Assembly (NCBI RefSeq): GCF_019175385.1
Contig: NC_083346.1
Location: forward strand, 87,248,543-87,312,542
Direction of reading: 5' to 3'
Origin: Lycium barbarum
Lineage: Eukaryota; Streptophyta; Magnoliopsida; Solanales; Solanaceae
DNA length: 64,000 bases
Shown here: one piece after another, positions 11,892 through 24,670 of the stretch
Numbering within the stretch: the stretch's first letter is position 1
Layout of the letters: each line of letters starts with the position of its first letter
Program-made: the position numbers and the translations under genes
The notes under the pieces: generated by a model
The model's database searches: none
What the model was told of the DNA's origin: nothing
The model's input: the letters and a program-made list of their open reading frames with translations, nothing else

Positions 11892-12114
11892 CAAGGTAGC
11901 TCAGTTGGTTGAGCATGGGCTTCCATAATAGAGGTCTCAAGTTTGAAACCCCTGCCTATGACAGCAGGGAATTAGCTTTTTGGGTCGAGCTTATCGCACG
12001 GGGGTTGCCGAGTGCGGGTTATTTCTCATGTGTGGTTTTTGAGCTATTGCACTAGAGCAAGGTTTACCATGTGTGCACCCGAAGATTAGCGGCTGGGGTT
12101 CCCTTATCATAAAA
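11892..12114 (+). mobile_element. tRNA-derived SINE (SolS-like)
   Basis: The element starts with a polymerase III promoter: box A TAGCTCAGTTGG (about 11897-11908) and a weakened box B GTCTCAAGTTTGAAACC near 11932. Then come GTGTGCACCCGAAG and a short A-rich tail. It is flanked by a perfect 10-bp target duplication AATTAAGTGC (11882-11891 and 12115-12124). Length, promoter and tail match Solanaceae SolS SINEs as I remember them; the exact subfamily needs a library comparison. Its copies are mobilised by LINE reverse transcriptase. Confidence 0.88.
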
Positions 12115-12124
12115 AATTAAGTGC

Positions 12125-13236
12125 TGAAAGATTATGTAAAGAAAGATATTACAATTGAGTTGGTGTAAATATCGGGTGTGATCGGTTAACAATAAAATAA
12201 TTACAATTAAGAAACACGGTTCTAAAAACCTTACAAAATTCGCAAGTTTATATTGTTAGTCATCTCAAATTCCAATAGTAGGAACAATAATTAAATAGAT
12301 GTAGATATTGAAAGAAAAATTTAACTTAGATGGAAAAGGGGAAAAGGAAGGCATTACCCACTAATGGAGATAATGATTGATCTTTTACTACAATTATTGA
12401 AAATGTTTATATTCCATTTTGTGATCGAACCTGCAAGCAAGTGAAGCCAAATGAGCAAAATCTTGAGATTTCAGTGATAGTGTGTACTGAAAACAGAGTT
12501 CAAAATGTTTTCCCTATAGCAATAACTCTAGAAGTGTATCATATTTGAAACAAAATTTTGGATCAGAAATTTCAAAATTGTAATCTTCGATCAGTCTGTT
12601 CTTTAAGAAAGAAAGTTACCAACTTCAAAGTCGATAATTGGATCCCAACTCAGATCGACGGTGCTGCAATTTTGGCAGTGGGCTTGATGAATTTCCCGCG
12701 GTTGGCTCAATCCCTGATGAATTGTAAAGCAAATTCACAAGAAAAGGTCGTATAATGATTATCAAACATAGAAGGAAGGCATACATGAAAGGAATTAAAA
12801 AACCTCTTTTCATGGATAATAGAAGAAAGAATTAGTAGGCATGGAAGAGTGATCGTCCCCTCATGCCGCAGCCTTCCTTTTAATTTTTTTCTTTTTTTAA
12901 CTTAAGATTTGTTGTCATTGCACCCTAGGAATCGGCGTTCGAAACCAGTGAGAGTTGAATTTATCCGAAATATATCGCATCTCGCGTCAGATTATCAATT
13001 GAAGGAATTTAAAATTCTGGGATTTCATGGAATAGAAACGGTATAAGCGTGGTGTTGGTTGTGTTTGGTTAAATTGACAGGCAACCATTAAAATTAATTA
13101 AGAAATGGCTCATCATCATCAAAAATAGAAGGTGAAACGGCTCGGCATTAGCAATCAATTAAGCTGTGTTGGGTATTCTGTAGTATGTAGAAGTGAGAGA
13201 ACAGAATGAAAACTACAAATGAAGGGGAAAAAAGAT
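12125..13236. other. About 1.1 kb without a recognised gene
   Basis: AT-rich sequence with short open stretches only (for example 12558-12755), none of which resembles a known protein. No repeat ends were found. Confidence 0.4.
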
Positions 13237-14751
13237 AAATACATTATTTGGGCAATGAGAGGTGACACGTCACTGGTCCCTGAACTATAGCCGAAAAATC
13301 GAGTTCACATTCAAACTAATCACTCTCTTGATCATCAAAAAAGTGAATTTAATATCATTCTAGAAGCTTATGTGGCACAAAAATTATAATTAAAAAATAG
13401 GAAAGTGAAGTAAAAATAAATTTTAAATTTTAATAAAAATTAATTTTTGTCAACTGCTTCTTCTCCATCTCCTCCCCTCCCCCCCCCCCCCCCCCTCGGG
13501 CCAAAAAAACCCTTCTTCTTCGTCAGCACCGAGCCACCCCCACCCCGCAAACCTTTATTCTTCTTCTTCATTTAACCACCACGCCCCACCATTGTACCCT
13601 TCCATCTCTTCGCCTAAACCATGTTAAACCACTAGAAAAAACTCAACAGCAGATCCGTTCTTTCTCCCATCTCCATCGTTTTTCCCTCCTCCATAGCAAA
13701 CCAACATTTTGGAACACCTTTTCATTCTCTGACCACCTCCTCCATTATTATTCCATGTAAATCACAAGCAATTTTCAGACTCTACTTTAATCCCTAATCC
13801 CAGCACTTATTCAACCTCCTATATGCAATTGAGGTATATTTTTTTTAATAAAATCAACACTTAAGTTGCCACAATTCCACAATAATCCATTAAATTTCTC
13901 AAACCCAGCTATTGAATCAAACTTCCCTCTATAAAAGTAAACGAAAAACCTCAAAATCAGAAACAAGAAAAAAAAAAAAAAACGGAACTTAGTGTGCACT
14001 GAATTGTCGATGGAAAGAAGTAAAAAAGAAATTGGAGTACTAATTTTCCTGGTGAAGTTCCGGTGATATTAGAAGTAAAAAAGAAATTGGAGTACTAATT
14101 TTCCTGGTGAAGTTCCGGCGAAATATCACAAAGAGTAGCCATCACACACTTTCTTTAGTCAAACAAATAGTTATTAAATCTGGTAAAGTTTTGTCTTGAT
14201 CTTCCGGTGAAGGATTTGGTTGTGGGATATGTATTTTCCCTAAACACGTTATTTATTTTTGACAATTCATCATTATCATCAACAGTTCATGAATCAATAG
14301 TTGTTTTAACTTCTCTGATAAATTATTTTGAGATTTTTTTCAAGAAAGGAAGAGAAATGGGATGAATCAAAACATGCAAGAATGGCGGTGGTGAAATTGA
14401 TGACGGTGGTAGTGGCAGATATGGTGTTTCTGGTGAGATTTGGTGGTGGGATAGTTTAGTGATGAAGAAGATATAATTATTGGAGGGTTTTAATGATTAA
14501 TTAGGGATTAATTATTGTAAATATAATTAATAAAAGAAAAAGAATACAAAAATTAAAATTTAAAAGATTTATGACGTCGCGCTGATGTGGCGGGCAAGTG
14601 TGTAACCCCTCCCCTTGTGCAACTGGTTTTATGTGTACCAGGGGATAAATAAATTCACTTTTTTAATGTGTAGGGGGGCAATAGGTCGCCCGATTAGTTT
14701 GAGTGTAGACTTGACTTTTCGGGTATAGTTCAGGGGCCATTTAATGTATTT
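13237..14751. mobile_element. Long-TIR DNA transposon, non-autonomous (MULE-like)
   Basis: The two ends are inverted repeats: AAATACATTA at 13237 against TAATGTATTT at 14742-14751. Further in, CCCTGAACTATA and CAAACTAATC on the left match their complements on the right, up to AAAAAAGTGAATTTA. The left arm appears to hold an extra ~25 bp (GGTGACACGTCA) between the outer end and the main repeat. The interior is non-coding, with a C-run near 13481 and a tandem duplication at 14021-14119. No transposase is present and no target duplication could be found, so the superfamily is a guess from arm length. Confidence 0.65.
14021..14119. repeat. Tandem duplication, about 53-bp unit, two copies
   Basis: Two adjacent copies of a unit running from AGTAAAAAAGAAATTGGAG to GGTGAAGTTCCGG. 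They are nearly identical, so the duplication is recent relative to the surrounding decay. Confidence 0.85.
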
Positions 14752-14756
14752 TGCTA

Positions 14757-15347
14757 AGACGTTTAACAAGACTTTGTATAAGTTATGAAACGAGTTAGTC
14801 CCTAACTTGAGATTTTTTATAAGTGTGGAGGTGTTTTGCTAAGGTTGATCTGCCTGATTTCAAACGGGTAAGTGTAGGACACAAGACATTTGATATTGTC
14901 TTTATTGGTTATGCTTAAAATAGTGTTGCATATAGATTATTTCTTTGAATGATTATTCTTCTTGTGAATCTGGGTGCAATTTTTTTAATATGTCATTCCC
15001 ATTGAAAAATTATATCCTTAGTCATGTGCAAAATAACGCTTCTATATTTATGCATGTTAATTCGCATATTGTGCTTTCTTCTGATGTTATCGCTAATGAA
15101 CATGAAATAAACTTAAAAGAAGTAAAAGATGTAGAGTTGAGACTAGGGTTGATCCTGACTTTATTACTTCGTTCTTAATTGAGAAATTGACATTAGTGTT
15201 TTAAATAATGAATTAGTGTTTATCTATTTAAAAGAAGACTATCGGAAGACTTATGATGAAGCAATGCGGTGATAAGTAAATCCATAAGTAGTAACTGGAT
15301 ATTTAAGAAGAAATTGAGACATGATGGTCCAATTGAGAAATATAGCC
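14757..15347 (+). pseudogene. Copia pol remnant (integrase end to start of reverse transcriptase)
   Basis: Conceptual reading in shifting frames gives pieces in the right order for plant Copia pol. NKTLYKL comes near the start, then KRVSVGHKTFDIVFIGYA near 14860-14920 (the GYA block after integrase), then KTYDEAM near 15249, then WIFKKKLRHDGPIEKY at about 15297-15340 (start of the RT domain). Many stops and shifts interrupt it. The reading stops exactly at 15347, where a gypsy LTR begins with TGACGACCC, so the LTR inserted in or next to this RT. It is a fossil and makes no protein. Confidence 0.75.
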
Positions 15348-17032
15348 TGACGACCCAAAATCTAATAGTCGTGATGGCATCTACCCCACCCGACAGGTGA
15401 ACCAATCAACAACTGTTATAATTAATTCATTAAGTTAATTAAGCGAAAAGTAAAGTGATAACACGGACATGACTAGCATCAAGTCTTTTACTTATAAACG
15501 AATTGCGGAAAATACAAGATACTATCCAAGACTGGTATCATGTGTACAAGAGCCACTAAGGATAATAATACAAGTCTGAAATGACCAATACACTTCTGAG
15601 AAAGTACGAAAAGACAGAAATGCATAAAAAGGGATAGAGAGAGAGAGACAAACACTGCGGATCAGCCAAGCAGTTCACCACAAATTGTCGGAATCAGAAA
15701 CTCAAACTCAAACAGCTCTACGAGACTACTTGCACTCGGAGCTGAATCTGCACCAAAAATAGTGCAGCAAGCATAGTAGAAGCAACTAATCGGATTAAAT
15801 TGTATAAAGTTAAGGAAGACTTATAAGTACAGCAAGCATAGTAGTGATGAGGTTAATTAAGAAAATTCTTCTTTTAGCACTTATAAGTCTTCCTTAACTT
15901 TATACAGTTTAATTATCAAGATAAAGAATTAGCCAAAGTAACCAAGTAGAAGCAACTAATCAGATTGTCAAATAATCAATTAAGTTCAATGGATAAAATG
16001 CGATGCCATGGCCATGTTAGCCTACCGGTTTACATACGCACTTCCACGGGGCTGTCCGAAAGTCGCAGCCTATGGGGGGACTTGGAAGGTCCATATACCA
16101 CCGAAACTATTTTCCACCAGCAAGCACAAATTCGCCAGAATCATTTGCCATCGGCAACCAGCTTCTTTCGGCTCATATAACATCACACCGAACCAAGTCT
16201 GATCTAAAACGATAACATCGAGAAAATACCGCGTGAACTATCACCATGAATGGATATGAATAATCACATACGCATGAATATTAATTTACAATTCCACTAT
16301 AACCATCTACCATGCAGAATCACATAACAACTCGATTATCATAATTATACGGAACTAATGGAGTGATATATGCACATAACAGCCAAACCAAGTTAATTAA
16401 CTTATCAGCTAATGCCCACATGCTTTGACATTCTTGATTTACAGCTATATCTCAACACATTACCCGTATCATGGCACATGTACTTGTATCAGTGTCTGTC
16501 ACACCACGGATACGAGACTCCCCCGATCTCTCTTAAAACTTATATTAGTTACTTGTCGAAAACGTCACCCAAACAAAATCTAGAAAAGTCTTAACCTACC
16601 TCGAAATCGAGCTAATAAATCATTATAAAGCCTTTCCTTTCCAGAGAGCCTCGCAACACTCATAATCTATCAAATATGCGATGTAAATGAGTATACGAGT
16701 CTGTTGACACTCATGTTGCCATAGTAATAACCCAGGCTCGAAAAGACAACCCAAAGGACAAACCTGAGCCCCTAAGGTCAAAACTAAAATTTTATTGGAT
16801 AATCTATTTACCCATATCTTTTAACGCCTGAATCCATAAAATTGCTTAATTTCATCCACTAATCGGATATCAAATAAATGTTTTACCATTTTTCAACTTT
16901 AGGGTTCAAAACTCCATTTCTACCAACCAAAATCATTAAATAAATGTGAATTAAATAAATTAATCAAGTGAAAACACAAATATATGGATTAGATCCTTAC
17001 CCCGAGCCAAATCACGAATTTTGCTTTCGAAA
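15348..17032 (-). mobile_element. Gypsy LTR, minus strand, left part (split by the Tekay element)
   Basis: It begins TGACGACCCAAAATC and continues AGTCGTGATGGCATCTACCC, which on the minus strand is a typical 3' end of a Solanaceae chromovirus LTR. It is broken at 17032 by the Tekay element with duplicated CGAAA and resumes at 27121. Together the two parts make an LTR of about 2.5 kb. I saw no internal coding region, so it could be a solo LTR or the remains of one end. The outer flanks TAGCC and GTGCC match only partly. Confidence 0.65.
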
Positions 17033-19466
17033 TGTTACACCTTGGAAAATTTCCCGTTAACGTACAGTGAATAGGCCAGCGAAGGGAAGGACGTATATGA
17101 TGTTTTGATAAGTAAGAAATATCATTTGATGAACCTAATCAAGATTCAAAGACATTTGACGTAAGGGAAGAAGGTTGTCAAGGAAAGCAAGGGATATGTT
17201 GCGTGTCGGGTGAGAATTATGAGCGACAAGTTAATGATGGCTTAAAGATGTTTTGGAGAAGAGTGATAATGTCCCTTAGATTGGTATTGAGGTGTTAATC
17301 AAGTGTCGAGAAGGGTCCATAAGGATTGGAGATCAAACGAGTCAATGAGAACGAACTTCGGAGAGCTGGGCATTATACGGCCAAACATATGGACCGTATG
17401 TCCAGTCGTATGTTCTGCCCAGAATGAGGGTCTTCACTTGACCAAACATACGGTCCAGACATACAGTCAGTATAAAATATACGGACCGTATGTTGGTCCG
17501 TATGTTCGTGTCGGGTCAGATGTTAAAACGATGTAAGGACCCTCTCTCTTATTTAATTCATTTCATTTCCACTCTCCACACTTCAAGAACCCTCTAGAAT
17601 CCTCTCCACTCTCCGTCCAAAAGAACCTAAGAGAAATTGATGATCAACTTTATCAAACCCACAAAATCAAGTGTATGAAACATATCAAAGTTCATCTAAG
17701 CCAAGAAATCCCAAGGGAAGTGAGCTAGGGCTTTTGTGCAAGAAGAGAGTTTCCACTCAAGGCTTATTCTTCCATTATCTAAGGTGAGTTTTATGATCAT
17801 TCCATGTTGTTTAAGATGTTGAAAAGTTAAAACACTTAGATTGTAGAAGGATATAGGAAATGGGTCATGAATGTGTGAATAGTGTCATTGTTGAGTAGTA
17901 GTTTGGGGTGAATTATGAATATTGGTATGTTGTGATTATAAGTCCGCTATAAATGACATTTATAACATGGGGAAAGTATTATATGTGAGAAAGCGCGATA
18001 GTGAACTATAACCACGATTATGGAGAAATTGAAGTGAAATTGTGAAATGCGGATAATGTAAGCGAATGATGATTGTTACCTATAATATTGTGAATGTTGT
18101 TAGGGATGTTTGGGAGTTGATATATGATATGGAGAAAGTAGTAGAAACAAAGGAAATGCTGCCCAATTTTCTCTAGCATTAGTAACACGTTCATATAATC
18201 GATTAACTAATGTTGATGCGAATCCTCTTGAAGGTAGAAACGTGGGCATTGAAGGAGAACAAGCAAGCGATAGATTAGTTAAACGAAAAAGGTATGTGAG
18301 GCTAGTCCTTTATTTCTACGACATGAATCCTATGGCATGATTTTTCCTTCTTCTCCATGAATCTCCTACATCCCGGAAAACTAAGAGTTTATGTTCATGA
18401 ATAGCCATATGAGATAAGAGATACATTATGAGCCCAAAAATGATGATGATGGGCTTAAGTCTAAAGATTCTAGAGTTCATGATACGATGTTTCTACAAAG
18501 TTAATGATGTTGTTTATTGTATACACTCACCTTATATACTATTTCCTTCAAGGTGAGACAAAATGCTTATAAATGCTCCATAATGGAATCGGGGGTTCAT
18601 GACCTTATGTCACCTCGATAAAGTATAGCTTTCTTTGAGTTTCTATGCAAGCATTATGATGAGTACATGTTGATGATATTACACCACGCCTATATGGCCG
18701 GGCAGACACCGGTAAGGCGGGCAGCGTATACACCATGTCTAGATGGCATGGGCAGACACCACTAGTGGGCGGCATGAGATGGTACCCCGGACGCGGGAGG
18801 CCTGGACGCATGCTAATGATTATCACACCATACCTATATAGTCGGGCAGCTTATACATATATGCATACATGATATGATGATGATTATGAAGTAAGCCAGC
18901 AAGCATTATTTCTTTTATAATTAACAGTCAGTTACAGGTTGCCCTTATTGGATGCTTCCGTTATCTCATTGAGGTATTATTATTACTTTATGCCTCTCAT
19001 ACTCAGTACAATGTTCGTACTGACGTCCGTTTTCTTTCGACGTTGTGTTCATGCCCACAGGTAGACAGGGAGGTGATGCAGACTCGTAGGAGCTATTAGC
19101 TGACTTGAGAGCACTCCATTGTTTCGGAGGTGCCGTTGACTATTATTTTGTGTATATATGTATATTTTAGGCACGACGGGGTCCTGTCCCGTCCCTATGT
19201 CTAGCACTCTAGTAGAGGCTCGTAGATACGCATGTGTGGGTAGTATGGTATCACGATGCCACTATTGTGTATGTATTATTATTTTTATAGCCAAAGGGCT
19301 TATGTATGTATAAAAGTAATTATGTTTCCAAACGAGAAATGATTTCTCTATGATTTGAGTATGAATTTGATAAAAGAACGCTTAATGAGTTTGATGAGTA
19401 GTAGAATGAATGGTGCTCGGTGGTAAGCCCCGGGTACCCGTCACGACCCCTAGTTGGGTCGTTACA
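17033..19466 (+). repeat. 5' LTR of the Tekay element
   Basis: It begins TGTTACACCTTGG and ends GGGTCGTTACA, 2434 bp. It contains a TACGGACCGTA-type inverted-repeat cluster (about 17383-17510). It should carry the element's promoter and polyadenylation signal. The last base pairs differ from the 3' LTR (GTTACA against GTGACA). Confidence 0.95.
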
Positions 19467-19470
19467 AAAG

Positions 19471-19482
19471 TGGTATAAGAGA
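19471..19482 (+). other. Primer binding site (initiator-Met tRNA, degenerate)
   Basis: TGGTATAAGAGA resembles the plant TGGTATCAGAGC site, with two differences, and lies 4 bp after the LTR. Confidence 0.75.
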
Positions 19483-19660
19483 AGTTCAGTCTTAGGAAGT
19501 GTCTACGAGCCGTGTCTAATAGAGTCTTGTTTATGGTGTGTTGTGCGCCACACTAATAAACAGGAGGCTACAGGGCATTTAGAAAAAATGACCATCTTTC
19601 ATCTTAAGAGATCGTGCGATAGAGCTGTGTTATAAGATTTTCTCATCTTAATAGTGTGCT

Positions 19661-20960
19661 ATGATTTCAGAAATGCCGCCAAAGGGAAAAGCTACAGCCG
19701 CCCATAAGGGCAAGACTACGATTAAAAGGCGGGTAGAAAGAGAGCCGCCAATGAATGTAGAAGAGGGCGAGTCACATAATGAGGCCCCATCTAATACTTC
19801 CTCCACCCCGCCTAATGTAGAAGAACAAGGAGGAGCTTCAGCTCCAGTTCCTCCACCGGTTGCTTCGGGTCAACAAGTGACCGAGGCTATCCATTTATTG
19901 ATGTAGTTAGTTGCCGCCCAGGCACAGTGGCAGACTGTGGGTTCAAGTGATCGGGCTGCTAGTACCATAGCCGGTGATTTTATGAGTTTGAATCCTCCGG
20001 AGTTTTTCGAGTCAAAGCCGGATGAAGACCCTTAAGGTTTTATTGATGAGATGCTGAGAACATTGAGGATTATTCATGCCTCCGAAACTGAATCTGTGGA
20101 GTTGGCATCTTATAGACTCCGAGATGTGGCAGTATTGTGGTACAATAATTGGCTAGCATCAAGAAAAGAAAATGCGCCTCCTCCCGTGTGGCAAGAATTT
20201 GTAGATGCTTTCATCCGCCACTATTTGCCACCCGAGGTCCGCCGAGCTAGAGCGGATAGGTTCTTAAATTTAAAGCAAGGAAATATGAGTGCCTGGGAAT
20301 ATAGCCTTCAGTTTAATTCATTGGGTAGATATACCCCGACTATGGTGGCCGATATGGGAGATAGGGTACACAGGTTTGTGAGTGGCTTAGGGCCACATTT
20401 ATTTAAGGATTGTTTGACGGCTTCGTTGCAAGATGGGATGGAAATTTCTCGAATACAAGCCTATGCCCAGAATTTAGAAGGACAACAATTTTCGCAAAGG
20501 GGTGATCGTGATATCGATAGAAGGTAAAGTAAGAGAGCCAGATCTATGGGGGCAGGAATTGATTATAGAGAGGGATCAAGGCAGACACATTCTAGACACT
20601 CAGGCCAGTCGGTGACTAGTGCACCTCCACGGTTTGCAGGTAGGATATTTGATCTCTCCTTTCGTTCAGGACAGGGTCAGAGTTCGAGGGCCTCAGATTC
20701 TCAGTTTGGGGGCGATTATAGCCAGAGGAAACCCCCAGTACCGCAATGCAGCCAGTGCGGTAGACTACATTCCGGACAGTGTCGCCAAGGTTCAGATGTT
20801 TGCTATGTCTGCGGCCAGGTTGGGCATATGATGCGAGATTGCCCGTCGATGAGTGGTAGAGTTGGGGTTCAGCCCACAGGATCAGCAGCTGGTTCCTCTT
20901 CAGTGCGCCCGGTAGGACGACTCCCCAGATTTCAGCAGGTCGAGGTAGAGGCAGAGGGGG
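19661..20960 (+). pseudogene. Tekay gag (capsid and zinc knuckle), interrupted
   Basis: The gag polyprotein packages element RNA in cytoplasmic particles. The likely start is the MPPKGK methionine at 19673, with a basic, then proline-rich N-terminus. An in-frame TAG near 19904, TAA near 20034 and TAA near 20525 break it; the reading frame is otherwise continuous. The retrotransposon gag domain lies at about 20050-20500 (with VELASYRLRDVAVLWY). A CCHC knuckle, CYVCGQVGHMMRDC, lies near 20800-20840, preceded by a second Cys pair. A frameshift near 20935 moves the reading into a GRGRGRGG linker. The TAA stops fall where CAA (Gln) is expected. Confidence 0.9.
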
Positions 20961-21344
20961 AGCATCTACTTCAGGTGCCACACAGCCCCGTGTTTATGCT
21001 TTAGTCGGACGACAGGATCTCGAGTCCTCCCCGGATGTGGTTACAGGTACATTATCTGTTTTTCCCATGATGTGTACGCATTGATAGATCCGGGTTCTAC
21101 CTTGTCTTATATTACCCCGTATGTTGCTGGTTGTATTTGGGTGAAACCTGAGCCAGATAAACCTTTTGAGGTGTCTACTCCGGTTGGTGATCCCGTGATA
21201 GCTAGACAAGTGTATAAAAATTGTGTACTTGTGATATGCAATCGCCAGACCAAAGCTGATTTAATTGAGCAGGAAATGTTAGATTTCGATGTGATTATGG
21301 GTATGGATTGATTAGCCTCATGTTATGCTAATGTTGATTGTCGA
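20961..21344 (+). pseudogene. Tekay aspartic protease, interrupted
   Basis: This domain cleaves the gag-pol polyprotein. After the RNA-binding linker, the protease has the catalytic signature ALIDPGSTLSYI at about 21078-21115. The DPGS form replaces the common DSGA and, as I recall, is normal for this lineage. The block DVIMGMD before 21309 is the conserved end. A one-base shift near 21060-21070 separates it from upstream gag, and a TGA at 21309-21311 replaces the expected tryptophan after GMD. Confidence 0.85.
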
Positions 21345-22217
21345 ATGAAAAAAGTTCGATTCCAATTTCTGGGAGAGCCCGTGCTTGAATGGAAGGGTAA
21401 TACAGCATCTCCAAAAGGTAGGTTTATTTCCTACCTTAAAGCAAGAAAGATGATAGCTAAAGGCTATATTTATCACCTAGTCCGAGTACATGACACTGAA
21501 GCAAAGTCGCCAACTTTCCAATCCATTCCGGTAGTGAATGAATTTCCGGATGTATTTCCAGATGAACTTCCAGGCCTTCTTCCGGAAAGGGAGATTGGTT
21601 TCGCTATCGATGTGTTGCTGGACACCAAGCCTATTTCTATTCCTCCTTATCGAATGGCTCCGGCAGAACTGAAAGAGCTAAAGGCACAGTTGAAAGATTT
21701 GCTTGAGAAGGGGTTTATTAGACCCAGTTCATCACTGTGGGGAGCACCAGTCTTGTTCATGAGAAAGAAAGATGGTTCCCTACGAATGTGCATCGATTAT
21801 AGGCAGTTGAATAAGGTGACAATAAAGAACAAATATCCTCTCCCAAGGATTGTTGATTTATTTGATCAACTACAGGGTGCCAAGTGGTTTTCCAAGATCG
21901 ACTTGCGGTCAGGATATCACCACGTGAGAGTTAAAGAAGAAGATATTCCCAAAACAGCTTTCAGAACGAGATATGGCCATTACGAATTCCGAGTGATGTC
22001 GTTTGGGTTAACCAATGCTCCGGCAGTGTTCATGAATTTGATGAATAACGTATCCAGGCCTCTCTTGGATTTATTCGTGATAGTATTCATTGATGATATT
22101 CTGGTATACTCTCGCACAAAATCAGAACATGCCGATCATTTACGTATTATTCTTGACATTCTTCGAACCCGAAAATTGTATGAAAAATTTTCAAAGTGCG
22201 AGTTTTGACTGAATTCT
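21345..22217 (+). pseudogene. Tekay reverse transcriptase, one stop
   Basis: RNA-dependent DNA polymerase that copies the element RNA. The domain is open from 21345 to 22205, with the typical [20 protein letters not shown] block, the [12 protein letters not shown] block, and FIDD at 22086-22097 as the catalytic YxDD motif. A TGA at 22206-22208 after KCEF stands where tryptophan is expected. All catalytic residues I can check are present, so loss of function comes from stops, not from active-site change. Confidence 0.92.
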
Positions 22218-22870
22218 GTGACATTTTTGGGCCATGTTATCTCAGATGATGTCATTCGAGTCGACACTCAGAAAATTGAAGCTGTGAAGACTTGGCCAAG
22301 GCCTACGACGCCTACAAAAGTCTGTAGTTTTCTGGGATTGGCAGGTTACTATAGAAGCTTCGTAGAGGGATTTTCCTCTATTTCATCCCCATTGACGAAG
22401 CCAACCCAGAAGTCAGTTAAATTTCAGTGGAATGATGCTTGTGAACGCAGCTTCCAAGAGTTGAAGGACAGATTAACCTCAGGTCCAGTCTTAACACTTC
22501 CAGAAGGGCCAGATGGTTATGTTGTGTACTGTGATGCTTCCGGTGTTGGGTTAGGATATGTGTTAATGCAGCACGGTAAAGTCATTCCTTATGCTTCGAG
22601 ACAACTGCGGAAACATGAAAAGAACTACCCAACTCATGATCTCGAATTGGCTGCAGTCATTCATGCATTAAAAATGTGGAGACATTACTTGTATGGTGTG
22701 CATGTCGATATTTATCCAGATCACAAAAGTCTTCAATACATCTTCAAATAGAAGGATTTAAATCTGTGGCAGAGGCAGTGGTTAGAGTTATTGAAAGATT
22801 ATGATGTGAGCATTTTATACCACCCCGAAAAAGCAAATGTAGTAGCTGATGCGCTTAGCCGCCGATCAAT
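22218..22870 (+). pseudogene. Tekay RNase H, one stop
   Basis: RNase H removes the RNA template strand. Blocks seen: [39 protein letters not shown] (first catalytic Asp), HDLELAAV (Glu) and DHKSLQYIF (Asp), then [10 protein letters not shown] near 22835-22865. A TAG at 22749-22751 replaces the expected CAG after YIFK. Confidence 0.9.
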
Positions 22871-24230
22871 GGGCAGCCTATGTGAAGTTCCTCTGGAAAA
22901 GAAAGAGATGATCCATGAGCTCCACCAACTAGCTAATCTTGGAGTACGTGTGATTGATTCAGGTAGTGCAGGAATCGATATTAATGATCCCACAATTTCA
23001 TCCCTGAATACGGAAGTGAAAGAGCGACAATATGAAGATCCTCAGTTGAGCCATTATAGAAATGTAGTTCATGAAAAAGAGAAGTCCCCATTTGAAACTT
23101 ATATGGATGGAATTCTCAGATACCGAGGCAGGCTATGTGTTCCGAATGTCGAAGAATTGCGCCGTCGAATTCTAGAAGAAGCTCATTACTCTCAGTATTC
23201 TACTCACCCAGGTGCAACAAAGATGTATCATGATCTCAAGTTGATATATTGGTGGGATGGCATGAAGAGATACATAGCAGAATTTGTAGCACAATGTCAA
23301 AATTGTCAGCAAGTGAAAATCGAACATCAAAAGCCAGGAGGATTATTGCAAGCAATGGAAATCCCTACTTGGAAGTGGGAAGTGATCAACATGGATTTTA
23401 TCGTGGGGTTACCTCGTTCTCGAGACAAGTATGATTCTATATGGGTGATTGTGGACAGATTAACGAAAGCAACTCATTTTCTTCCAGTCAGAACCACGTA
23501 CTCAGCAGAAGATTATGCGAGGTTGTATCTCAAAGAAATTGTGCGACTCCATGGTATTCCGATATCCATTATCACAGATAGAGGAGCGCAATTTACAGTC
23601 AAGTTCTGGAAATCTTTCTAAGAAGGTCTAGGTACTCAAGTAAAGCTTAGCACGATATTTCATCCGCAGACTGATGGGCAAGCCGAACGTACTATCCAGA
23701 CCTTGGAGGATATGCTAAGAGCATGTGTTCTAGATTTCGGTGGTATTTGGGATGATCACTTACCTCTAATCGAGTTTGCATACAAAAATAACTACCATTC
23801 CAGTATCCAAATGGCTCTGTATGAAGCCTTATATGGGAGGAAGTGTAGATCCCCAATTGGATGGTTTGAAACAGGAGAGGTACAGCTAATAGGCCCTGAA
23901 TTGGTTCAGCAAGCGGTAGAAAAAGTCAAGGTGATCCGAGACAGGTTACTAACAGCCCAAAGTCGCCAAAAATCTTATGCAGACAACCGCCGGCGAGACT
24001 TAGAATTTCAAGTCGATGATTGGGTATTTTTTAAGGTGTCGCCAATGAAAGGGGTGATGAGATTTGGCAAGAAAGGGAAATTAAGTCCTCGATACATTGG
24101 ACCCTATAAGATTATCCGCAAAGTGGGTCAAGTAGCCTACGAATTGGACTTGCCTTCTAAGCTTGAATCAGTCCATCCAGTCTTCCATATCTCAATGCTC
24201 CGCAAGTGTGTTGGAGATCCTACGAGGATT
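22871..24230 (+). pseudogene. Tekay integrase, one stop
   Basis: Inserts the cDNA into the host genome. The zinc-binding HHCC end is at about 23180-23310 ([11 protein letters not shown] and CQNCQQVK). The catalytic D,D35E core has MDFIVGLP near 23390, ITDRGAQF near 23570 and QAERTIQTL near 23680. A TAA at 23619-23621 lies between the second Asp and the Glu. The C-terminal GPF/Y-type segment is LSPRYIGPYKI near 24085-24115, followed by SVHPVFHISMLRK. Confidence 0.92.
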
Positions 24231-24578
24231 GTTCCAATAGATGATGTTCAAGTGACGGAAAAGCTAGCCTATGAAGAAGTGCCCATTGCCATATTAGCCA
24301 GGCAAGTACGAGGACTTCGAAATCAGGAAGTAGCATTAGTCAAAGTCTTGTGGCGAAACAACAACCGAGAAGAAATGACTTGGGAGGCGGAAGAGAAAAT
24401 GAAATCCACATATCCACACTTATTTCAGCCCCAAAAGAGATCCACGATGAAACATCAGAATTATGAGGTATGTATACTTTCTTTTTATGCATATTGGTCG
24501 TGTGTGGCCAACTATATTGCTATTGTGTTGTGGCCCTGTGAGGCAATATTATTATGGGTTGTTGTGATAGTATGGTAG
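24231..24578 (+). pseudogene. Tekay C-terminal chromodomain
   Basis: The segment with LARQVRGLRNQEVALVKVLW and then EEMTWEAEEKM (about 24290-24420) is the chromodomain found at the integrase end in chromoviruses. In characterised members it steers insertion towards heterochromatin marks. This reading frame has no stop. After YPHLF the frame runs on into a hydrophobic tail to 24578 that is unlikely to be conserved. Confidence 0.88.
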
Positions 24579-24629
24579 TGCCATATTACAGGGGAAACTC
24601 TGGCGAACTTTTCGTAGAATTCCCGAGTG

Positions 24630-24670
24630 TTTAACATTCGAGGACGAATGTTCCAAAAGGGGGGGAAGAA
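24630..24670 (+). other. Pre-PPT inverted repeat and polypurine tract
   Basis: CATTCGAGGACGAATG (near 24635) is a small palindrome, followed by the purine run 24655-24670 (AAAAGGGGGGGAAGAA) directly before the 3' LTR. This arrangement is common in chromoviruses of this group. A similar pair is at 34055-34087. Confidence 0.85.

Noticed and set aside
20616..20981. 121-codon frame opposite Tekay gag
   Set aside because: It is antisense to a well-supported gag and zinc-knuckle region and has no recognisable domain.
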